Of a DNA stretch of 6,845 nucleotides, positions 1 to 5,843 are shown piece after piece. Every line of letters starts with the position of its first letter. Position 1 is the stretch's first letter. The stretch comes from Verrucomicrobiota bacterium (GTDB lineage: Bacteria > Verrucomicrobiota > Verrucomicrobiia > Opitutales > Opitutaceae). The stretch spans positions 1-6,845 of the forward strand of contig JAUPWC010000156.1 in the NCBI GenBank assembly GCA_030916665.1, in the 5' to 3' direction. Under the pieces are notes generated by a model. That model saw only the letters and a list, made by a program, of their open reading frames with translations, had not been told where the DNA came from and made no database searches. The translations under genes were made by a program, and so were the position numbers.

Positions 1-48
1 GGGGATGGTGGTCGCGCCTCTGGGAAAAAATCCTCAGCCCTTTACCCA

Positions 49-106
49 ACTGCAATGCAGTAGAAAACCGCCCGGCCTTTACCGGCTAATCTGATCTCCT
101 ACTGCA
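49..106. repeat. short inverted repeats in the left intergenic region
   Basis: A perfect 6-bp inverted repeat with a one-base centre, ACTGCA-A-TGCAGT, lies at 49-61. TGCAGTAG at 56-63 is also perfectly complementary to CTACTGCA at 99-106, so an 8-bp stem could form across a 35-base loop, which itself contains two CCGG copies (72-75 and 82-85). The two pairings compete for the same bases. No U-run follows either stem, so a terminator is not supported. The role is unknown; an operator or a degenerate mobile repeat are both possible. The rest of 1-162 shows no recognisable gene. Confidence 0.3.
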
Positions 107-162
107 TCGTTCCGGCTTAGGTTGCTGCTCGCGCTGGTGTATCTCGGTTGGGAAAGGAGTTC

Positions 163-276
163 ATGCGGTTCGTGACCCACAATTTCACCGTGGCGCTGGA
201 ACTCGAGCGCGTGAGCTCCAAGCGTCTCGGGCACCCGATCTTTCCGCTTTCCCCGGGTAACTTCCGGCCGCTTTGA
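163..276 (+). CDS. possible small protein of 37 residues, unknown function
   Basis: I do not recognise this product. The frame opens with ATG at 163 just after AAAGGAG (153-159), a better Shine-Dalgarno match than any large gene here has, although the three-base spacing is shorter than usual. A GTG at 172 in the same frame would be spaced about 12 bases from it. It ends with TGA at 274-276. About 30 of 37 codons end in G or C, as in the neighbouring genes. The sequence begins MRFVTHNFTV, has no hydrophobic segment or cysteines, and ends in a Pro-rich stretch (PLSPGNFRPL). It converges on the spermidine-synthase-like gene, whose stop lies 15 bases away. It may be a real small gene, a leader peptide, or chance in GC-rich DNA. 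Confidence 0.3.
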   Translation: MRFVTHNFTVALELERVSSKRLGHPIFPLSPGNFRPL

Positions 277-291
277 TCCGGCGCGGTCGGC

Positions 292-2556
292 TCACTTCAG
301 CACGTCGAACAGGCTCGCGTGGTCGTCGGTCCAGTCCACCAGGCGGGCGTCCGCGTCGGGCGGCTCCTCGGCGGCGTTGCCGATTTCTTCCCTCTGCAGC
401 CGTGCGTCGTCGTGGGTCAGGATCATCCAAGTCGTGCTGTAGAGCCACCACTGCTCCTTGTCCACGGTGTCGCTGATGGTGACGAAGTGCAGCCCGTGGT
501 GCCGGGCGAGGGCCTCGACCACCGGACGCAGGTCGAGGTGCCGGTTGGAAATGTGCACGGCCAGCAGGCCGCCCGGCTTGAGATGTTCCAAGTAAAGCGT
601 CATCGCCTCGCGCGTGAGCAGATGCACCGGGATGGCGTCGCCGCTGAAGGCGTCGAGGATGAGCAGGTCGAACTGTTGCGAGCCGGTGCGGCGGTGCTCC
701 TCCTCCAGCGTGAGCCGCGCGTCGCCGAGCACGATCTCCACCTGCGCCGAGGTGCGTTCGAGAAAGGAGAAGTGTTCGCGGGCCACGCCGACGATGGCGG
801 GGTCGATCTCGTAGAAGCGGAAGACGTCGTCGGGTCTGCCGTAGGTGACGAGCGAGCCGGCCCCGAGGCCGACGAGACCGATGCGGCGGGCGCCGCCGGT
901 CGCGTCCAGGGCGCGGCCCACGCCGCTCGTGGCGCCGTAGTAGGTGGTCGGCCAGTCGAGGTAGTCCTCATGTCGGAACTGCATGCCGTGGGTGATGCCG
1001 CCGTGCGAGAGCAGGTGGCTGCGCGAGCGTTCGTGCTCCTCGCCGTAGAGGTGGACCTTGTAGGCGCCGTAGAAGTTGCGCGCCGCGGCGAAGACCTGCG
1101 CGCCGTCCTTGCGCGCCTGCATCACAAAGAGCACGCCCAGCAGCACCGCGGCGAGCAGCGGGATGGCCGCCAGGCGCAGGTGCCACCGGCCGGTGCCGAC
1201 GCGCCAGCGGTGGCGCAGCGTCACCGCGAGAAAGCCCGTCCCGACCGCGATCACCGGCGCGTGCTGGCCGTAGAATTCGACGGTTTCCCTCGCCCAGGTG
1301 CTGAACCAGATCGCGAGACCGCGGCTTGTCTCCGCCTGCAGCGCCGGCACGAACAGCGTGATCGCCAGCGCCCCCATCGCGGACCCCAGTGCCAGCGAGC
1401 GGCTGCGTTGCAGCACGCAGGTGACGCCCGCGAAGTAGAGCGCCAGCACGAGCCCGACCTGCAGTTCGCGGTAGTCGGCGAACAGCAGCGGTCCGCCCAG
1501 CGCCACGAAGAGGCTGCCCGCCGCGCCGCCTGCGGCGATGACGAGGTAGTAGCCGGTGAGTCGCGCCGCCGCCGGCCGCAGGCGGTAAAGCTCGCCGTGG
1601 CAGACCATGCCCGCGGCGAGCAGCGTGGAGACGAAGACGCCGACCTGCACCGGCAGGCTGATGGTGGCGTCGGCCAGGCCGCGCGCCGTGCCGCCGCAGC
1701 CCAGCACCAACAGCGCGCTCCAGAGCCGCCGCGAATACCAGCGCGGATGATCGAAACACAGGATGAAGGTCACCAGATAGACCGCCAGCGGCAGCACCCA
1801 CAGGAAGGGCACGGCGGCGATATCGAGGCAGATCTTGTTGGTCACCGCCACCAGCAGCAGCGAGGCGACCGCCGGCAGCGCGAACCACATCAGCCGGTCG
1901 GCCGCGGTCGGCGGCGCCGTCGGGAGGGCGGTTGCGCCGTTTTCCGGCCCGGGCGTTTCAACCGCCGGCGCCGCCGGCAGGCCGCGCACGCGCCAGGCCA
2001 GCGTGCCGCACAATCCGGCGAACACCACGAACCCCGCCGACCAGCCCCAGCCGAGCGCGGTGCGCGAGGCGAGCGGCTCGAAGACAAACGGGAAGCTCAC
2101 GAGCGCGAGCAGCGAGCCGGCGTTGGACAGGGCATAGAGCCGGTAGGGCGAGACGCCCGGGTTGCCCAGGCTGAACCAGCGCTGCACGAGCGGTCCGGTG
2201 GCCGAGAGCGCGAGGTAGGGCAGGCCGACGGTGACGGTGAGCAGCAGCAGGATGCGCGCAACCGGCACGTCGCTGCCGGTGGGTTTCCATCCGGCAGCGG
2301 GAATCACCGGCAGGAACAGGGCCGCCACCGCGAGCAGGCCGAGATGCACGACGGCCTGCCGCGGCGGCGTCAGCCGCGTGGTGAGCCCGTGCGCGTAGGC
2401 GTAGCCGCCGAGCAGGAGCAGCTGGAAAAACAGCATGCACGTCGTCCACACGCCCGGGCCGCCGCCGAACCACGGCAGGAGGAACTTGCCCATCAGGGGC
2501 TGGATCTGGAACAGCAGGAACGCGCCGAGGAAGATCGTGAGGGCGGGGAGCAGCAT
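292..2556 (-). CDS. fused MFS-like membrane protein / spermidine synthase-like protein
   Basis: 754 residues. Residues 1 to about 478 are a series of hydrophobic segments (roughly a dozen membrane spans), starting with the family-type N-terminus LFQIQPLMGKFLLPWFGG and then VWTTCMLFFQ. Residues from about 525 to the end form a soluble Rossmann-type domain like spermidine synthases and methyltransferases: a nucleotide-binding glycine motif GLGAG (563-567), the acidic residue of YEID (E583), GDAR (D612) and LILDAFSGDAIPVH (D635). The C-terminus carries the family's WTDDHASLF. This matches proteins usually annotated as fused MFS/spermidine synthase. The canonical GGGDG loop of true spermidine synthases is replaced, so aminopropyl transfer is doubtful; the substrate of both halves is unknown. 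ATG 2556 is chosen because the family N-terminus begins immediately after it. No Shine-Dalgarno is visible; instead a repeat array ends four bases before the start. It lies downstream of, and co-directional with, the acid phosphatase gene. Confidence 0.9.
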   Translation of the reverse strand: MLLPALTIFLGAFLLFQIQPLMGKFLLPWFGGGPGVWTTCMLFFQLLLLGGYAYAHGLTTRLTPPRQAVVHLGLLAVAALFLPVIPAAGWKPTGSDVPVARILLLLTVTVGLPYLALSATGPLVQRWFSLGNPGVSPYRLYALSNAGSLLALVSFPFVFEPLASRTALGWGWSAGFVVFAGLCGTLAWRVRGLPAAPAVETPGPENGATALPTAPPTAADRLMWFALPAVASLLLVAVTNKICLDIAAVPFLWVLPLAVYLVTFILCFDHPRWYSRRLWSALLVLGCGGTARGLADATISLPVQVGVFVSTLLAAGMVCHGELYRLRPAAARLTGYYLVIAAGGAAGSLFVALGGPLLFADYRELQVGLVLALYFAGVTCVLQRSRSLALGSAMGALAITLFVPALQAETSRGLAIWFSTWARETVEFYGQHAPVIAVGTGFLAVTLRHRWRVGTGRWHLRLAAIPLLAAVLLGVLFVMQARKDGAQVFAAARNFYGAYKVHLYGEEHERSRSHLLSHGGITHGMQFRHEDYLDWPTTYYGATSGVGRALDATGGARRIGLVGLGAGSLVTYGRPDDVFRFYEIDPAIVGVAREHFSFLERTSAQVEIVLGDARLTLEEEHRRTGSQQFDLLILDAFSGDAIPVHLLTREAMTLYLEHLKPGGLLAVHISNRHLDLRPVVEALARHHGLHFVTISDTVDKEQWWLYSTTWMILTHDDARLQREEIGNAAEEPPDADARLVDWTDDHASLFDVLK

Positions 2557-2560
2557 CGGG

Positions 2561-2661
2561 GAAACCTGAAACTTGAAACCTGAGCCCTGAGGATGGAACC
2601 GGTCAGGGCGGAGTTGTTTACGGAATTGCTCCTCAGGTTTCAGGTCTCAGCACTCAGGTCT
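2561..2661. repeat. two inverted arrays of a 7-bp repeat (GAAACCT type)
   Basis: The left arm is four tandem heptamers: GAAACCT (2561), GAAACTT (2568), GAAACCT (2575) and GAGCCCT (2582). The right arm is the same unit on the other strand: CAGGTTT (2634), CAGGTCT (2641), CAGCACT (2648) and CAGGTCT (2655). The arms pair perfectly over 11 bp (2574-2584 with 2632-2642) and, because the repeat is in register, also over other stretches such as 2565-2572 with 2637-2644. The unpaired centre is about 47 bases. The element fills most of the gap between two minus-strand genes, starting 20 bases past the phosphatase stop and ending four bases before the next start codon. In the transcript it would be a slipping hairpin next to a start with no Shine-Dalgarno, so effects on translation or mRNA end-processing are plausible inferences. 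It could also be a dispersed intergenic repeat. Confidence 0.75.
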
Positions 2662-2681
2662 CGGCGTGCGTCGCTCCCGGT

Positions 2682-3347
2682 TCACCTGATCAGATAGAAC
2701 GGATTCGGGAGCTTGTAGGCGCGTTCGGCCATGCCGCCGACGAGGTCGCTCTGCTGGTCGCCGATGTTCAGGATGATCGTGTAGCCCTGGTCGAGCAGCC
2801 GGCGGCGGATGCCGGTCTTGAACTGGCGGGCGGACATGTCCGGGGCCGGCTTGTAGTGGATGCCGGACCAGACCGGATAGCCGGTCTCGCGCAGATTGCG
2901 CTCGGTGCTTGCGGCCTCCTCCGGGCCGCGGCTGGTGACGAAGAAAACGGCCACATTGTTGCGCACGGCGACGTCGTAGATGAGCTGCACGGGCACGATG
3001 GGCTTGGCCTGGCCGCTGGCGACCCACTTGTCCCAGACTTCGGGCAGGTAACCGAAATCCTGCGCCATCATGTGACCGAGGTTGGTCAGCGTCGTCTCGT
3101 CGATGTCGAGGACGATGGCGCGCTTCTCGCCCTCCTTGAGCGGCCGGGCGAGGCGCTTGGCGAGGTATTTGTTGGCGCGCACCGCGACCCGGGTGAGTTC
3201 GCGGCCGTATTCACCGGAATTCACATAGCGCACGACCGCTTCCTTGGCCGGGCTGAGATTGGCGGGCTCGGCGGCGAACTGGCTCGCCGGGAGCGCGAGG
3301 ATGGCCAGCACGACGAGCAGGGCGGGGAGGCGCTTCAGCTTCAACAT
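2682..3347 (-). CDS. exported HAD-superfamily acid phosphatase (subfamily IIIB type)
   Basis: 221 residues. An N-terminal signal peptide is clear: basic MLKLKR, a hydrophobic core to about residue 20, and a likely cleavage near residues 25-26. There is no lipobox cysteine, unlike the lipoprotein e(P4) relatives. The HAD catalytic set is present in order: motif I DIDET (nucleophile D81, acid/base D83), motif II VTSRG (T138), a lysine-containing stretch YKPAPDMSARQFK for motif III, and motif IV GDQQSD (D197, D201). Family members hydrolyse phosphomonoesters, often nucleotides, outside the cytoplasm; the substrate here is inferred. Start ATG 3347 is fixed by the signal peptide, although the frame stays open far upstream, antisense to the DUF885 gene. 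No Shine-Dalgarno is visible. It diverges from the DUF885 gene and runs toward the spermidine-synthase-like gene 125 bp downstream, possibly as one transcript. Confidence 0.9.
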   Translation of the reverse strand: MLKLKRLPALLVVLAILALPASQFAAEPANLSPAKEAVVRYVNSGEYGRELTRVAVRANKYLAKRLARPLKEGEKRAIVLDIDETTLTNLGHMMAQDFGYLPEVWDKWVASGQAKPIVPVQLIYDVAVRNNVAVFFVTSRGPEEAASTERNLRETGYPVWSGIHYKPAPDMSARQFKTGIRRRLLDQGYTIILNIGDQQSDLVGGMAERAYKLPNPFYLIR

Positions 3348-3464
3348 GCGGCGAACAAAGCAGTCTGCGGAAAAAATACAACCCGCCGCTGAGACCGGTC
3401 CCGCTGTCCGCCCGCCCGTCCAAACCCGGCTTGCGCCCGTCCGGCGGGTTTGGTCCCGTCGGGC
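3348..3464. promoter_or_regulatory. divergent spacer with hairpin before the DUF885 gene
   Basis: This 117-bp spacer must hold the promoters of both divergent genes. The only AT-rich patch is GGAAAAAATACAAC around 3369-3382, a plausible promoter core for the minus-strand phosphatase, but I see no convincing -35/-10 pair for either gene. CCAAACCCG (3420-3428) and CGGGTTTGG (3445-3453) form a perfect 9-bp stem with a 16-base loop, ending 11 bases before the DUF885 start. A further copy of the arm, AACCCGCC at 3380-3387, can pair with GGCGGGTT at 3443-3450, giving an alternative fold. This could be an operator or a leader hairpin; there is no sequence evidence for a specific regulator. Confidence 0.35.
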
Positions 3465-5240
3465 ATGCGATTCCTCACCCGACTGCTCCACGTCCTGCCG
3501 GTCCTGATGCTCCCGGTCCTCGCCTTTGCCGCCGTTCCGGCCACGCCGGAGAACGTCGGCCGGCTGTTCGCCGACTACTGGGAGGATTACCTGAAGGCCA
3601 ATCCCATCACCGCGACCTTCAACGGCGACAACCGCTACAACGACCGCTTCGGCCCGGTCACCTCCGCCGAGGAAATCGCCGCCACGCGCGAGCTCGCCGG
3701 CAAATACCTCGCACGCCTCGCCGAACTCGATCCCGCCGGCCTGCCGTCCGAGGACCGCATCAGCTACGACCTCCTCCGCTACCGGCTGCAGCTCTCGCTC
3801 GACGCGCTGAAGTTCCCCTCGCACCTGCTGCCCGTGAACCAGATGAGCAGCGTCCACCTCCTGCTCGCCCAGGTCGGTTCGGGCCGGCTCGCGCAGCCCT
3901 TCAACACCGTCGAGGACTACGACCGCTGGCTGGCGCGCGCCGCGGCGTTTGCGCCCTACGTGGATGGCATCATCGCCGACATGCGCACCGGCATCGCGCA
4001 GGGCGTCGTGCTGCCCAAGGCGCTCGCCAAGCCCATCCTGCCGCAGTTGGAGAATCTCGGCACGGCCGATCCCGAGAAGACCGTGTTCATGGCGCCCGTG
4101 CGCAAGTTTCCGCAGGGCTTCAGCGAGGCGGACAAGACCCGCCTCACCACGGCCTACACTGCGCTCGTGAAGGACACGCTCGCGCCGGCCTACCAGCGGT
4201 TGCACGTCTTTCTGCGCGACACCTACCTGCCGGCCTGCCGCGATACGGTCGCGCTCGGCGACCTGCCCGACGGCAAGGCGTGGTATGCGTTCCAGGCGCG
4301 CACCGCGACGACCACCGACCTAAGCCCCGAGGCGATCCATGCACTCGGGCTCGCCGAGGTGGCGCGCATCCGCGCGCAGTTCGAGGAGGCCAAGGAACGC
4401 GTCGGCTTCAAGGGCACGCTCAAGGAATTCTTCACGCACCTCAACTCGGCGCCGGAGTTGCGCTTCAAGACCCGCGAGGAAATCCAGGCCGCCTACGAGG
4501 ACCTGCGCGCCAAGGTCGAGGCGAAGGTGCCGGCGCTCTTCGGCCGGACGCCGAGGACGCCTTACGTCATCCGGCCGATCGAGTCCTTCCGCGAGGTCAG
4601 CGCCCCGCCGGCGCAGTATTTCCAGGGGCTCCCCGATGGCTCGCGTCCGGGCGTTTTCTACTACAACGCCTACAAGCCTGAGACCCGCAAGCGTTTCACG
4701 GTGACGGCCGTCTTGGTGCACGAGGCCGTGCCCGGCCATCACTTTGAGAACAGCCTTTCGCTCGAGCACCCTTCGTTGCCGGCCTTCCGCCGCTTCGGCG
4801 GCGTCACCGCCTACAGCGAGGGCTGGGGCCTATACTGCGAGATGCTCGGCCTGGAGATGGGGCTCTACGAGGACCCGTGGCAGTGGATTGGCCGGCTCTC
4901 CGCCGAGATCTCGCGCGCCGTGCGGCTGGTGGTGGACACCGGTCTCCACGCGAAGGGCTGGACTCGCGAGCAAAGCATCGCCTACTTCCTCGACAACGCC
5001 CCACAGAGCGAGGTTGTCGCCGTGCAGGAGGTCGAGCGCTACATCGCGATCCCCGGCCAGGCGCTGAGCTACAAGATCGGCGAGATCAAGATCCGCGAGC
5101 TCCGTGCCCGGGCGGAAAAAGCTCTTGGCGCGAAGTTCGACATCCGCGCCTTCCACGACGAGGTGCTCGCCCACGGCTCCGTGCCGCTGAGCGTGCTCGA
5201 AGCCGCCGTGGACCGGTGGATCAGCGCGCAGAAAGGCTGA
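3465..5240 (+). CDS. exported DUF885 family protein, putative metallopeptidase
   Basis: 591 residues, a normal length for the DUF885 family. Residues 1-22 are a signal peptide (MRFLTRLL, hydrophobic core, cleavage after AFA). The family signature is strong: HEAVPGHH at 419-426, YSEGWGLYCE with E452, and PGQALSYKIGE from residue 530. The His/Glu motif and the later EGW glutamate resemble zinc-peptidase ligands, but the spacing is not the classic HEXXH, since a proline stands where the second histidine would be. Hydrolysis of peptides outside the cytoplasm is therefore an inference from family placement. ATG 3465 is preferred over the in-frame TTG at 3450, because the signal peptide starts there; no Shine-Dalgarno is visible for either. 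The gene is divergent from the phosphatase gene and convergent with the truncated frame at 5343, with an inverted repeat just after its stop. Confidence 0.9.
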   Translation: MRFLTRLLHVLPVLMLPVLAFAAVPATPENVGRLFADYWEDYLKANPITATFNGDNRYNDRFGPVTSAEEIAATRELAGKYLARLAELDPAGLPSEDRISYDLLRYRLQLSLDALKFPSHLLPVNQMSSVHLLLAQVGSGRLAQPFNTVEDYDRWLARAAAFAPYVDGIIADMRTGIAQGVVLPKALAKPILPQLENLGTADPEKTVFMAPVRKFPQGFSEADKTRLTTAYTALVKDTLAPAYQRLHVFLRDTYLPACRDTVALGDLPDGKAWYAFQARTATTTDLSPEAIHALGLAEVARIRAQFEEAKERVGFKGTLKEFFTHLNSAPELRFKTREEIQAAYEDLRAKVEAKVPALFGRTPRTPYVIRPIESFREVSAPPAQYFQGLPDGSRPGVFYYNAYKPETRKRFTVTAVLVHEAVPGHHFENSLSLEHPSLPAFRRFGGVTAYSEGWGLYCEMLGLEMGLYEDPWQWIGRLSAEISRAVRLVVDTGLHAKGWTREQSIAYFLDNAPQSEVVAVQEVERYIAIPGQALSYKIGEIKIRELRARAEKALGAKFDIRAFHDEVLAHGSVPLSVLEAAVDRWISAQKG

Positions 5241-5269
5241 GCGGGTAGAACGGCAGAAGGAGAATCACG

Positions 5270-5333
5270 AACCACCAAGCACGGAGACACGGAGGGTGTT
5301 TCCTCTTCTTTGTGTCTCGGTGTCTTGGTGGTT
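5270..5333. terminator. imperfect long inverted repeat between convergent genes, possible bidirectional terminator
   Basis: AACCACCAAG at 5270-5279 is perfectly complementary to CTTGGTGGTT at 5324-5333. Pairing continues, with one bulge and one mismatch, through GAGACAC (5284-5290) and GTGTCTC (5312-5318), so the stem is about 20 bp with a loop of about 21 bases. Both arms contain short near-repeats (CACGGAGA then CACGGAGG on the left). It lies 29 bases after the DUF885 stop and 9 bases from the stop of the convergent minus-strand frame, a suitable place to end both transcripts. No clean T-run follows the stem, so it may instead be a dispersed intergenic repeat that stabilises mRNA 3' ends. 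Confidence 0.55.
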
Positions 5334-5342
5334 AACCGTGTT

Positions 5343-5732
5343 TTACTCCTCGTCCGGTGTGCCGCCGGAGGCGGTGATGTCCTCGGGCTTGATGCGGTCC
5401 ACGTTGAAGCGTTCGACCTTGCGGCGGATCGTCTTGATGAGCTCTTCAAGCGGGGGCGGCTCCTTCATGAAGCGCAGCGGGTTCGAGCGGGCGACGACGA
5501 AGGTCTTCAGATACGGGCTCATGAAGCCCTTCGCCTTCAGCTTCGCCACGACCTCGGCGACCTTGGCGTCGAGCGCCAGCAGCAGCGCGGCGATGCGTTC
5601 GTGGTCCCGGAGGGACTTGGTCAGCGATTCCTCGCCGAACGCCGACAGGCGGCGGACGAAGGAATTATAAACGCCGCCGCTGAAGCGCGGGTGCTGCTCG
5701 TAGCAGGGGCCAAGGACGGATGAAGGAGGAAT
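5343..5732 (-). pseudogene. 5'-truncated gene remnant, possibly from a ParB-like protein
   Basis: The frame is open for 129 codons, from a TAA at 5733-5735 to a TAA at 5343-5345. Its first codon is ATT and it has no ATG until codons deep inside; the first usable conventional start is a GTG at 5547-5549, which would give only 68 residues. Codons from about 5711 down to the stop have the strong G/C third-position bias of the neighbours, while the first seven or so do not, suggesting that real coding sequence begins abruptly near 5711. The protein reads as a helical, charged segment (DHERIAALLLALDAKVAE), then SPYLKTFVVARSNPLRFMK, then a charged tail ending DEE. This vaguely recalls C-terminal parts of some ParB-domain proteins, but I cannot identify the family. 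Only 108 bp separate it from the next gene, so no missing N-terminus can fit upstream. A short functional protein with a rare start (CTG or ATT) is the alternative. Confidence 0.5.
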
Positions 5733-5843
5733 TTATCGCGGGGCGGTGTCCGGGGGTGGGGCGACAGCACTGACGACGGATGAGGGGCGATCCGGTGGAC
5801 AAAAATCCTGGCTGGGCACCGAGCCGTTGCCGTTAAAGCGGAA

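Noticed and set aside
1..94. Short frames at the left edge that could be the end of an upstream plus-strand gene (stops at 87-89 and 92-94)
   Set aside because: Fewer than 30 codons are visible in each, with no recognisable motif or clear codon bias, so neither can be supported.
319..2583. Open plus-strand frame of 754 codons opposite the spermidine-synthase-like gene
   Set aside because: Its translation is rich in Arg, Glu, Gln and Ala with no domain or hydrophobic pattern, and is typical of the antisense of GC-rich coding DNA. The minus-strand frame has clear family motifs throughout.
2561..2661. CRISPR array
   Set aside because: The units are 7 bp with no spacers between them and the two arms are inverted relative to each other, which does not fit a CRISPR array.
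3348..4205. Upstream extension of the phosphatase frame (about 285 extra codons) antisense to the DUF885 gene
   Set aside because: The signal peptide at 3347 marks the true N-terminus, and the extension is low-complexity antisense sequence opposite a well-supported gene.
3431..4681. Plus-strand frame of about 416 codons overlapping the DUF885 gene in another frame
   Set aside because: It is Arg/Pro-rich, has no motifs, and is out of frame with the strongly supported DUF885 coding sequence.
5310..5723. Plus-strand frame of 137 codons opposite the truncated gene
   Set aside because: The composition is that of an antisense shadow, and it would run through the inverted repeat at 5270-5333. The minus-strand reading has more protein-like sequence.
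5720..5740. AAGGAGGA on the plus strand at about 5723-5730 as a ribosome-binding site
   Set aside because: No ATG, GTG or TTG follows at a usable distance with an open frame, so it appears to be chance.
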